From: Apis mellifera
Taxonomy: Eukaryota > Arthropoda > Insecta > Hymenoptera > Apidae
DNA length: 64,000 bases
Direction of reading: 5' to 3'
NCBI RefSeq assembly: GCF_003254395.2
Contig: NC_037639.1
Coordinates: 14,427,037 to 14,491,036, forward strand
The notes under the pieces are model-generated. The model worked only from the letters and a program-made list of their open reading frames with translations. It was not told where the DNA came from and did no database searches. The translations under genes were made by a program, and so were the position numbers. Shown here piece by piece: positions 1 to 10,204 of this stretch; position 1 is the first letter of the stretch; the number at the start of each line of letters is the position of its first letter.

Positions 1-1863
1 AATCAGAAATATGTACAAATTCAAGTAAAAAATGATACAAATGAACGAGTAGTAACAATAAATGACAAAGTGTCCTTAAATAATAAAGCAGTAATTAATC
101 GAAATGAAAATATTTCTGGATATAAAGATAATAATAATAAAAATACATGTGATTATGATATAAATAACATGCTTTCTACGAATAATATTATATCTAATGA
201 TAATAATGCAGTGGACTCAGATGCATCAACAGTTATCTTGTCAGAAAGACATGAAGATAGGAAAGAAAATCTTGATACATCTGAATCTACAATTTCACTT
301 TCACAACATCAAGAGGATTTATCATCGATTTCAAATGCGGAAAATAATCATTTTCTATTTATTCAAAATAATATATCATCAAAGGATACAAAAAGTATAG
401 AAGAAAATTGGGACGAAATTAAAAAAGATGTTAAAACAGAATTAAATACTCTTATTAATCTATCACGTGTAGAACAAGAACAACGTTTAATAGATACTGA
501 AGAAAAATTAGTTATGAAACGGTAAATAATTTTTCAATTATAATTTATATCTCTATAATATATATATATATATAATATATAATATCTATTGACTTTTAAT
601 AATTTGTTTATCTTGATAAAATAGCTATACAATCTTAGATGATTTAGCGGAAATGTCAAGTAATCTTCGTCAATGGCACATGGAACGAGATTTACAAACA
701 AATTTAGTTGCTGAAGTAAAAAAACTTAGAGAACAGTTAAAAGTTGCTGAAGAAAGATTACAAATACAACGTAATCGTATTAATAATATAGGTCCAAGAG
801 TAGTAGCAGCACATGAAAAAGTTAACGCAGGCCGGCAAGAATGCTTTAAACTTGCAACTATTTGTTCAACTTTAGGAAATAGGATTATGGGAAAAGAATA
901 CAAGTAATATTATAATATATAATCATTTTCATCAATTGTTAAATTAAAAAATTGTTGTTTATTAATTGTTAAATTATTAATTATAAATATTACTAAATTA
1001 TTAATATTTTCTTTAGAGTACCTGAAGCTGGAGCACAACTTTTAGATAATAGATTAAAAGAAGTAGCTAATCATACGCGACAACTTTCTCGAAAAAAAGT
1101 ACCATCTATTGATATTTCTGATATGTACGAATTATCAAGATTAGAAGAAGAAACTGTATCTACTACATGTACAGAAATTTCACAAAATAAATCTCAGTTA
1201 TTAGAAGAATGCAATATTGATACAAGTATTTTAAATGAAGATCAATCAAGAATAAAATCAAGCGATATTGAAAAAAATATACAAATAGAAGACATTACAA
1301 TAAATAAAAATAAAACAGATAAGGAAACAGATATAATATTAAATATTTCCACTCTAAGTTTTGATGAAAGATGTATATCTAAACAAAATGATATTGAGCA
1401 AAAAATATTTGAAGAAACAAATTTAAGTAATAGTAATACAACTACTACGAATATTCTTAAGCCAGAAGATATTCAAAAACTGGATAGTAATATGTCAGAA
1501 AATAATATAATAAGGCCTATAATTTTAAAACCTGGTACTAAGAAAAGGAATTCTACAAAATTTGAAGGAGAGCTTCAGAGAAAAAAAACACTTTTATCTT
1601 ATGAATCAATATTAACACACTTTAAAATACCAAGGTGGGTTTTGCTCTCTAAATATTTTAATAATTTTAATATATCTGTTTATAAATAATATAAACTTTT
1701 TTTAATTTATATTACAAAAATTTTGAGCATTTTTTTGTTGTTTTTATCATTCTTCACCAGGAACACGAATCCCAATGGTGTCCTTTGTCCATACGAACTA
1801 ATGGGAACATGCAGTGATGGAGATTGTCAATTTATTCATCAAACAGAGAGTCAAACCAAGTAG
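1..1863 (+). CDS. ZFC3H1: ZFC3H1-like nuclear RNA exosome adaptor, 5' end outside window
   Basis: Four exons join in one frame: 1-521, 625-903, 1017-1634, 1761-1863 (stop TAG 1861-1863), giving the last 506 residues. The frame is open at base 1, so the gene starts upstream. Exon 1 is polar, Asn/Ser-rich and acidic. Residues around 175-290 form a charged coiled coil (LREQLKVAEERLQ and neighbours). The C-terminus is a zinc knuckle, C482-x7-C490-x4-C495-x3-H499, in the context CPYELMGTC, the wording of the zf-C3H1 domain of ZFC3H1 and yeast Red1. In vertebrates ZFC3H1 joins MTR4 and PABPN1 in the PAXT connection, which sends polyadenylated nuclear RNAs to the exosome. The same role here is inferred from family. 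The protein ends seven residues after the finger, whereas vertebrate ZFC3H1 continues with a long HAT-repeat region. Introns are 103, 113 and 126 nt with GT-AG ends. The family call rests on the finger and coiled coil, so a different C3H protein is possible but less likely. Confidence 0.78.
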
Positions 1864-2348
1864 CATTTAGCTACCAAAGTGGCATTATTAAGTTATACGT
1901 AAGGTGGTTTTAATCTTTAAACATAAGATTCACACAGGACATTATGAAATAAAAATCAAGATTTTTAAAGTGATCATACTTTTTTATAATAAATATTAAT
2001 TTTTAAATTAGAAAATTTTTATTGCGAATAAATGTTATCACTTCTATAATTGCAGGTACTACTATTTCTGAGGAAGCAATATCCCATATAGATGGAAGAA
2101 TCCTGTTAACAAGCAGAAGTAACACCTGAAGATGGTAAGTTATCTTCATCACGGCAGGAGTTTGTGCACAAATTAAAGTAGCCATTTTATTACATAAAAA
2201 TTATAAATTTTAAAAAAAGCAAAATTTTTAATACTGTGCTATTTCAAGCTTCTATTCTAATGAAAGTTTAAAGAAGATTTGCTGCAAGTGTTTATTTTTT
2301 ACATATGTAAAAAGTGTCATATAAACTGCAAATAATTAGTGTGATTAA

Positions 2349-2406
<58 letters not shown>

Positions 2407-2675
2407 GAAAAAAGAAGAAATTGTTGACCGATTGTTGAAGACAGCTCTATGAACGGCCAACGTCGGACATTGCAACAAATATTCATTTCGTACTTCTATA
2501 TAAGTTACCTCATAAAAGTCTTGTACCTGTATAATAAAAGATTAATATTTTTTTCTAATTGTGAGTTTATTTATTTTTAAAATTAAGTTTATCAATAGGA
2601 TATAACGAAAAATTACTATTTTTTACTTAAATTATATATTTGTTTACAAAAAATTTTTTTAGTATTATATTTTTG
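1864..2675. other. Convergent 3' flanks of the ZFC3H1-like and COX6B-like genes
   Basis: This AT-rich non-coding stretch lies between two converging stop codons. Plus-strand polyadenylation hexamers AATAAA occur at 1988-1993 and 2533-2538. Minus-strand hexamers (TTTATT on the plus strand) lie at 2566-2571 and 2570-2575, about 100 bp past the COX6B-like stop. The later plus-strand signal would make the ZFC3H1-like 3'UTR about 680 nt. A 51-nt poly(A) tract sits inside. A splice-like TTGCAG/GTACT junction near 2055 is not supported by coding potential. Confidence 0.6.
2352..2402 (+). repeat. 51-nt uninterrupted poly(A) tract
   Basis: Bases 2352 to 2402 are all A. It sits in the region between two converging genes and would fall in the 3'UTR of the plus-strand transcript if the 2533 signal is used. 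No AATAAA lies just upstream and no clear target-site duplication flanks it, so a retroposed tail is possible but not shown. Exact length is likely to be uncertain in the assembly. Confidence 0.95.
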
Positions 2676-3177
2676 TTAAAATTTTAAGCCCTGAGCTTTA
2701 AGTTCATCCCATCGACGAATCCAATCGTTTGGACAAATAGATTGAAAAACTTGTTTGAACCATGTGCATGTAGCTGTTCCTTTTCCTAAAATCTCTTCAC
2801 AACGATCGAAATCGGTGTACATTACAAAACAACGTATCGTTTGATTCTGTTGTTGAAATCTGAATAAGAATAATGAAAATTATCTTTATTCAGAACATCA
2901 GAAAAGTTAATTATATAATTAAGAATAATAAATATTATTAAACTTACCTTGGATCTTCACCGAAAGTAACATCTCTAACTTCTTCTTTTTCTTCTTCTAA
3001 ATCTCTCTCTTTAAGACATGGATCATCTTCATCTACTACTATAGTTATTTTTTTCTTCGGCTTTTTTTCATCATTAATTTGAGTTTCTTCCAAATTATTC
3101 ATATTATTCATACTATTCATATTTTTTTCCCGAAAAATTTTCATTCTATCCATTTTAATGTGTTCATCAGAATTCAT
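2676..3177 (-). CDS. COX6B: Cytochrome c oxidase subunit 6B-like protein with long N-terminal extension
   Basis: Two minus-strand exons, 3177-2948 and 2859-2676, join at an 88-nt GT-AG intron to give 137 residues. Residues 78-137 are the COX6B fold: NQNQT-like start (82-84), then the twin cysteine motif C87-x9-C97 and C108-x10-C119. That CX9C/CX10C spacing is the COX6B signature for disulfide import into the mitochondrial intermembrane space by Mia40, and W110, W123 and WDE (127-129) also match. COX6B caps complex IV on the intermembrane-space side and stabilises its dimer. Unusually, residues 1-77 form a charged extension rich in Met, Asn, Glu and Lys, whereas typical subunits have about 20 residues there. 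The usual C-terminal PG.I ending is replaced by GLKF. It may be a divergent or tissue-specific paralogue. The start at 3177 is the first in-frame ATG I can see, and an internal Met could be used instead. It runs divergently from ALG5. Confidence 0.85.
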
Positions 3178-3190
3178 ATTTTAAATTCAT
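3167..3190 (-). promoter_or_regulatory. Short upstream ORF overlapping the COX6B-like start codon
   Basis: On the minus strand an ATG at 3190-3188 opens a seven-codon frame ending in TGA at 3169-3167. This overlaps the main ATG (3177-3175) in a different frame. If the 5' leader includes it, scanning ribosomes would meet this ATG first. Whether the leader extends that far is unknown. Confidence 0.35.
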
Positions 3191-3772
3191 ATTTTAATTC
3201 TTACAAAATATATTATTTATATATTTAATAAGATACGTACAATAAATCGAATTAAAGAAATGTGATATAAAAAATTAATATAGATGTAAATATTAATTAA
3301 GATATATTTTATTGTATTTTGACAATTTAATTTTTAAACGTAATAAATATATATATGTTTATATATGTATTATATATAAATATATATATATGAGTATATT
3401 TGATATATAGAACGCCCTCTAGTATGCAAATATTTATTATCAATTCCTTATCATTTTCCCTATAAAATATTAAAAGTCTAATTCGTAAAATAAAAAATTA
3501 TCAAATTTTAAAATACTTTAATTTTAATTATTTTTATTAAAAATTTCACATTTTTTATGATTATTTTTTCTTTTAAATATAAAATTCACCTATCAATGAA
3601 AAGATAAACAATAAATGTTTTTATTTAGTGTAGCCAACTATTCATAAATTTATACAAATTAACTATGAGTTCAACGACATGAGTGGCGGTAGAAGAAACG
3701 AAGCTATGAAACAAGTCATATATGTGTTGTAAAGTATTTTTTGCTAATATTTAAAAATATTATAATATTAAA
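3178..3772. promoter_or_regulatory. Shared divergent promoter region of COX6B-like and ALG5
   Basis: The two start codons face away from each other across 595 bp, so this interval must hold the 5' leaders and core promoters of both genes. It is AT-rich with TATATA runs around 3345-3395. The one GC-containing island is CGCCCTCTAGTATG at 3413-3426, close to the CTCF core in its GCCMYCTRGTGG orientation. No unambiguous TATA box or initiator can be chosen. Confidence 0.5.
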
Positions 3773-5230
3773 ATGATACCATTGGAATATTTACTTCTTT
3801 ACATTATTTTATTTCTAATAATATGTATAATTATGGTACGTTTTTAGGTTAAATCATATTTATATGTTATTTAAATTTGTTTAAACGTGGCAATTTCATA
3901 AATGTATTAATATCGTTTCGCTAAAATTTTATTTATTTTATTAAAAAAATATATTATACATACATAATTGTTATTATTATATATTACATATAAATAATTA
4001 TAATTATTTTCTTGATATAATAATTAAATTAATTATTTGATTTTTCAGTTTTCTTTAACATTATTTATAATAACACAACCATATCCAGAAATATGGCGAG
4101 ATGAAAAAGAAAAATATTTTTTAAATCTAAAAACAAAAAATATAGAAGCTTTTCCATCTTTATATGAAAAATGGAGTGTACATTTAAGTGTTGTTATACC
4201 AGCATATAATGAAGAAGAAAGATGTAAATATTGATTTATTAACAATATTAATTATAAAAACATTAAATTCATATATATATATATATATGTATTCATTTAT
4301 TTAATTTATAGTGCCCCTAATGTTAAACGAATGTTTGGAATATTTGGAAAACCGATTAAAAAATGGATGTACTTATGAAGTAATTATAGTTAATGATGGA
4401 AGTTCAGATAAAACTATGGACATTGCTCATAAGTATGCAATAAAATATGAAAATATTAGAGTACTAAATCTTGTTAAAAATAGAGGAAAAGGTGGAGCAG
4501 TAAGATTGGTTTGTAATAAAATGCTATAAATTTTAAATTCTATAAATACTATTCATTTTTTATCATAATTATTTTTATTTAAGGGTATATTAAGTGCAAG
4601 AGGAAGTGTAATACTTTTTGCAGATGCAGATGGTGCTACAAAGTTTAAAGATTTAGAAAAATTAGATAATAGTTTGAAAAATATTTTAGGATGTAAGTTA
4701 TTTTTTAAATTATATATTATAATATATATTAATTATATATACATATCTATATATATATATAGCATAAAAAATATTATTTTTTCTTAGTTGATTATATAAC
4801 TAAACCAAATGAAATTAGTTATTCTCATGCAATAGTATGTGGATCAAGAGCCCATTTAGAAAAAGAAGAAACTGCCAAAAGAACTTTTTTCCGATTGTTA
4901 TTAATGCATGGATTCCATTTCTTAGTATGGTTTTGGGGTGTAAGAGGTATTAAAGATACACAATGTGGTTTTAAACTTATAACACGCGAATCTGCAAGAG
5001 CTGTATTTCAAGCTTTACATATTGAACGTTGGGCATTTGATGTAGAAATGTTATATATTGCAAAAATGTTAAATATTCCTATTACGGAGATTCCTGTGAA
5101 TTGGACAGAAATTGAAGGATCTAAAATTGTACCCTTCTGGAGTTGGTTACAAATGGGGAAAGATTTATTTTTTATTTGGTATAAATATAGAATTGGAGCA
5201 TGGAAAATAAAAAGATTTAAACAGATGTAA
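3773..5230 (+). CDS. ALG5: Dolichyl-phosphate beta-glucosyltransferase (ALG5)
   Basis: Five exons, 3773-3835, 4049-4223, 4312-4508, 4584-4692 and 4788-5230, join in phase to 328 residues, close to the usual 320-330. The enzyme moves glucose from UDP-glucose to dolichyl phosphate on the cytosolic face of the ER. The product, Dol-P-Glc, is the donor for the last three glucoses of the N-glycan precursor. Residues 1-29 form one hydrophobic membrane anchor. The GT2 fold follows: VVIPAYNEEER (69-79), VNDGSSDKT (106-114), the metal-binding DAD (159-161) within FADADGATKF, then CGSRAH, DTQCGFK, and the RWAFDVE acceptor-side motif near 235-241. Exon 3 was ended at 4508 rather than at the stronger-looking GTAAGA at 4500, because the family sequence needs the residues GGAVRL before GIL. 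An AATAAA at 5565-5570 may end the transcript. Identification is very secure. Confidence 0.96.
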
Positions 5231-5887
5231 AAACAAATGCAACTCAAAATATTTATAAAAATTTTTATTTAATATATGTACTTTTATTTGATTCACATTT
5301 TTCCATTAAAATTAGAAAAATATCATATTTGATATATAAAAATATTTTTCCTTTGTAAGGAAAATTTATGAACGATTAAAACAATTTTACGTAATCATAA
5401 AGGAAACTATAACGAATTATCATTAATATTTTTAAAATTACTTAATATTAAAGATTAATTTAATTATTAAGGTATATTACCTTTATTTTATATTTATTCT
5501 TTTAATGTTTTAATATATTATAACATGTATCATAATTTTGTAAACAAATATTTTCGATTCAATTAATAAATTCTTTAAAATTTTAAAAGAAGTTTCTAGT
5601 AACTTTTCTTCTATTTCTGATTAACTAGTAACTATACACATATATAGATGAATATCTTATCATAAATATTACACATATAATATAGTATAGTCGTGTACTT
5701 AATACTATATTTCTTAATGGTATGACGTGTTCGTGACGTTTTATTTCTACGAAATTTTTTACGAATCCAATTTATATTAACATTAGTTATTGTAATCAGT
5801 TACTGTAAAGTGACATTAAGTAAATATAACTATTGAATATAATTATTTCGAATTTTATACTTTATAAAAATAAACGTTAATTTAAAA
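5231..5887 (+). other. Intergenic ALG5 3' flank and PDCD6 promoter
   Basis: About 650 bp of AT-rich sequence between two plus-strand genes. It should contain the ALG5 3'UTR (candidate AATAAA 5565-5570) and the 5' leader of PDCD6. A less AT-rich patch, TATGACGTGTTCGTGACG at 5720-5737, has two TGACG half-sites of the CREB/ATF type and is the most promoter-like piece. No coding signal was seen. Confidence 0.45.
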
Positions 5888-7453
5888 ATGTCATTTGTAT
5901 CGCCTATGCCTAGTCGAGAATTCCTCTGGGATGTTTTTCAAAGGTATTTTAAAACTTATTTATTTATTAATAGTTTTAATATTGAAATATAATTTGTAAT
6001 ATAATATGAATATATTAAATATGATATAAATATTGGTTAAATTTATTATTTAACTATAAATAAAGTTTTCAAAAAGTAACAAAGTATTTTATTACATATT
6101 ATATTTATAAATATATATACATATATTTTTTAAATATTTTATTATGGTTTGTATATAATAAGAAAATAAGAAAGAATATCTCAATAACATTAAAAAATAA
6201 AAAAAAGAAAGATTTTTATGATTCTGTTATGATGTATAAAAAAGGAGGAAAAAAATAATAAAAAACTTACATCCTAATGATTTCGAATAAGTTGAGATAA
6301 ATTAATAGTTATAATAAGTTAAAAGTTTTTAATTCATGGTCAATATAAGAAATACATAAATTATAAAGATACAATAATTTCTTTTCGATTTTTTTTTTAA
6401 AGGTTAAAAAGATTCAGTTACCCTTTCATTTTTTTTTATACTATTGAATAAAAAAAGTTTCATTGAAATCTATCCAAAAATTTTAACTAATTATTCATAA
6501 AATTATAATATGAATATTTATTTTATAAATAATTATAAATAAGAAATAAAATTTTATTATTAATTATTAATTAAATATCACACATATAAAAGTTTAATAT
6601 TCTTTAATTTGTATATTGTAGAGTTGATAGAGACAGATCTGGTGCAATTACTGCAGATGAATTACAACAAGCTCTTTCAAATGGAACATGGACACCATTT
6701 AATCCAGAAACAGTGCGTTTAATGATTGGTAATTATTATGATTTTATTGTTTACAATTAAGCAGACAAAATTGTAATATTAATTTTTTAACAATCTTATA
6801 TTAATTTTTAAGATTTTAATATGTTAATATGTAAAAAAATATTTAACAGAACTTCTTGAGTAGATTCGCATGGTCTTATAATTACATTTTTAATATATTT
6901 TTAGTTCATTTTATTGATACAGGTATGTTTGACATTGACAAAACTGATCCTGATTCTTCAGGTATGTTCGATAAAAATCAAAAGGGTACAGTTAGTTTTG
7001 AAGAATTTGGAGCTCTATGGAAATACGTAACAGATTGGCAAAATTGTTTTCGATCATTTGACCGGGACAATAGTGGAAATATTGACAGAAATGAATTAAA
7101 AACAGCTCTTACAAATTTTGGATATAGATTATCAGATCAAATTATTGATACCCTTATACGCAAATATGATAGAGCTGGTCGTGGAACTATATACTTTGAT
7201 GACTTTATTCAGTGCTGTGTAGTTTTATATGTAAGTATACATTTGAATAGCATTTTGATCATAGATCAAAATAGATCAAATAGATCAAAATCATAGATCA
7301 TATTCTATATTTAAATTACTACAAAATAAATTTTTTTTTTTTATCTTTTAGACTTTGACTGCTGCCTTCAGACAATTGGATACAGATCTAGATGGTGTTA
7401 TTACAATTCACTATGAACAATTCCTAGGCATGGTATTCAATCTTAAAATATAA
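5888..7453 (+). CDS. PDCD6: Programmed cell death protein 6 (ALG-2), penta-EF-hand calcium sensor
   Basis: Exons 5888-5943, 6622-6728, 6962-7230 and 7352-7453 join in phase to 177 residues, the normal insect length. Five EF-hands are visible: loops D21-E32 (DRDRSGAITADE), D58-E69, D88-E99 (DRDNSGNIDRNE), D124-D135, and the degenerate fifth hand from D154 (DTDLDG) that mediates dimerisation in this family. PDCD6 binds ALIX, SEC31 and TSG101 in a calcium-dependent way, acting in ER-to-Golgi transport, ESCRT repair of membranes and cell death. Exon 3 has two in-frame acceptors 39 nt apart: 6962 gives the conserved protein, while 6923 would insert 13 residues (GMFDIDKTDPDSS) before EF-hand 2. The first intron (5944-6621) is 678 nt, AT-rich and featureless. 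A polyadenylation signal AATAAA lies at 7563-7568. Confidence 0.96.
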
Positions 7454-8429
7454 GTCATTTTTGTGCTTCAATGTTATTCTTGCCTACTTTGGCATTATGT
7501 TATCATATAAATACGAATTATTTGATGCCAAATTTGAAAATATGAATTTACTCATAAAAAAAAATAAAACTTTTCATATCAAAATTAAAATCTCATATGT
7601 TTAATATGCTTGTATGTAAATCTTAATTAAGAAATCATAAATAATCAGTTGTATGTATATATAAACATTCCTAAAAAATGTGTACGTATATTTAAATTTG
7701 ATTATAAACATAAACATTTAATTTTTATTCTCTGTTTATTATAAGAAAACGAAAATAATAAATATTTAATTATTCATTAGATTGTTGAAAGAAAACAAAT
7801 ATTTAAAAAAATAAATAATAGGTTTTAAAAATGGAAAATATTTTAGTTAAAACAAAAAATATGAAAGATCGTCTATAATATATATTTTTAAACAATAATT
7901 TTCATTAAAATATATAAAGAAAAACAAATGTCAATTATATATTAAAAATTATTTATCATATTGTCTTTAGATATATTTCAATATTTTAATACATTTTAAT
8001 GAATATATATTATACTTTCTTATTGCAGCATTTCAAATGATATTTAAGTTTTATCTAAGTAAATAATTAAGAATTTGAAATTATTTAAACTATATATTCT
8101 TAAAATATCATAAATAATTATTGTGTACTACTATTTCAAATTATATATAAAATTTACATACTGTAATTTACATTCTGTAATTTTCTATCATTATTAAATT
8201 AATTACAAACATATATTTTAATTGAATGTATTTTTATTTCTTTTATTACATTTATTTTTTTCTGCTTATGAAAAATGTAAAAAATAAGGATAATGGATAA
8301 ATCATTTCTCGAATTCGCTCGATAGTCGGATCATATTATATAATAATAATAATAATTTAAAACAGACAATACATTAAAATAAAAGAAAATATTTACACAT
8401 ATATATAAAAAAGTAATTTATAATTTACA
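7454..8429 (+). other. AT-rich intergenic stretch, PDCD6 3' flank and ADAL promoter
   Basis: 976 bp, very AT-rich. It contains the PDCD6 3'UTR with AATAAA at 7563-7568 and the upstream region of ADAL. A slightly GC-richer island, ATTCGCTCGATAGTCGGATC, lies at 8314-8333, roughly 100 bp before the ADAL ATG, and is a plausible promoter position. No other gene is seen. Confidence 0.5.
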
Positions 8430-9954
8430 ATGAATTTAGAAAAATTCTGCCATGATTTACCAAAATTGGTATGTAATCTATTTAATCTGCAACATAGAGG
8501 TTAATGTTTGTAATTAAAAAATATTTTTTCTACATTTATAGGAACTTCATGCTCATTTGAATGGATCTTTAAGCGCGGATACTTTAAAAGAATTATACAA
8601 AATGCAAAATTCTGAATTAGGAAATTATGAAGATGTATTTATGGACATGAAAGATTTTTCAACATTAAACGAGTACGAATAACAATATAAATTTTAAATT
8701 TCTAATTTTAAAATGTGTTATATTATTATTCTATAAAAAACATGTACAATTGTTTATAGATGCTTCAAAGTATTTGATATAATACATTTATTGACAGTAA
8801 CACCAGAGGCAATTTTTCATGCTACTTATAATACAATTAAAGAATTCCAAGATGATAATGTAATATATTTGGAACTTAGAAGCACACCTCGTGCTATTCC
8901 TGAGAAAATGTCAAAACAAGAATATGTAGAAGCAATCATAAAAGCATTTGAGTAAATATAATTTAACTAAAATGTTTATCACTTTCTAAAAGTTAAAATA
9001 TTAAGAAATTTTTAATTTAGATTATTTCGTAATTACAGAGTCTGCAAAATTGATTTTCCAAATATATTAGTGAAGTTATTAATATCTGTTAATCGTAAGC
9101 AAGGATATAAAGCAGCACAAGAAAACATAGAATTAGCAATAAATTTTATGAAGAAATATCCACAATATATTGTTGGACTTGATCTTAGTGGAGATCCAAT
9201 GACAGGAAGTATTTTTTTAAAGTTATTAAAAAAAGCTAGAATGGCTGGACTTAAAATAGCAGCTCATTGTGCAGAGGTGAAACTAAATGAATATTTAAAT
9301 TAAAATTAATTTGACTTTTTGATTAGATTAAATGTTTTTTCATTCATCTTATATAGGTTTCAAATGAAACAGAAGCAATAGATATTCTTGAATTTAAACC
9401 AGATAGATTAGGACATTGTACTTGTGTTCATCCTACATTACAAGGAACGAATAAATTATTTAATCTGCTTATTAATTCAAAAATTCCTGTAGGTAAGAAT
9501 GAAAAAATTATATTAATTTGAAGTTTGTTACTTAATTTACACAGAAATATATTGAATATTTTGTGTTATTTATTTATTTTTTTATCTAGAATTGTGTTTA
9601 ACTTCAAATGTTCGATGTAAAACTGTACCTACTTATGAATCTCATCAATTTAAATATTTGTTTGAAGTTGGTCATCCTATTTGTCTTAGCGTGAGTAAAA
9701 TTGTTAATATTTATCGAATAATCAAATTTTAAAAAATATATTTTATTTTTTAGACCGATGACAAAGGTGTCTTTCATACATCTTTATCTCAAGAATATAA
9801 AATAGCTAGTTCAACATTTAATTTAAGTCGAGAACAACTAATAAAACTTTGTTTATCATCCGTACAATATGCTTTTGTTACATCAGAAGAAAAAGAAGTA
9901 TTATTATCTAAGATCAAAAATTTTTATTGTAAAGAATATACTATTAAAGATTGA
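8430..9954 (+). CDS. ADAL: Adenosine deaminase-like protein (N6-methyl-AMP deaminase)
   Basis: Seven exons, 8430-8468, 8542-8672, 8760-8951, 9039-9276, 9357-9492, 9590-9690 and 9754-9954, join in phase to 345 residues (human ADAL has about 355). The family removes the N6-methylamine from N6-methyl-AMP to give IMP, clearing modified nucleotides left by RNA turnover. The zinc and catalytic set of the adenosine deaminase superfamily is complete: H16-x-H18 in ELHAHLNGS, H197 and E200 in HCAE, H220 in RLGHC, and D281-D282 in STDDKGVF. The SNVRCKT segment (251-257) is also typical. There is no signal peptide, so it is cytosolic, unlike secreted ADGF deaminases. All splice sites are GT-AG and introns are 63-91 nt. 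The candidate polyadenylation signal is AATAAA at 10000-10005. It is convergent with retn. Confidence 0.96.
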
Positions 9955-10147
9955 AATTATAATAATAATAATATTATAATCTAATAATAATTTAAAATTA
10001 ATAAAATCAAGATTTTAAAAAAAATAAAAAAATCGGAATGTTCTAAAACTATGAAATGCATTCTTAAATGCAGGTATTATTATATTATAATTATAACAAT
10101 TCAATCATAAAAGTTAGTAAAGTCAACAAATTTTAAAAATAATTTCT

Positions 10148-10194
<47 letters not shown>
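9955..10194. other. ADAL 3' flank with (TA)24 tract
   Basis: AT-rich sequence after the ADAL stop, with AATAAA at 10000-10005 as its likely polyadenylation signal. A perfect (TA)n run occupies 10153-10200 and borders the inverted repeat that follows. Confidence 0.6.

Positions 10195-10204
<10 letters not shown>

Noticed and set aside
2003..2185. 60-codon minus-strand frame between ZFC3H1-like and COX6B-like genes
   Set aside because: It has no similarity to a known family, no splice or promoter support, and lies in a probable 3'UTR.
4500..4508. Alternative donor GTAAGA for ALG5 exon 3
   Set aside because: It would keep phase but delete the conserved residues VRL of the GGAxRxG motif. The donor at 4509 fits family alignment better.
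6856..6922. Upstream extension of PDCD6 exon 3
   Set aside because: The frame is open there but encodes hydrophobic intron sequence. The acceptors at 6923 and 6962 fit the family.
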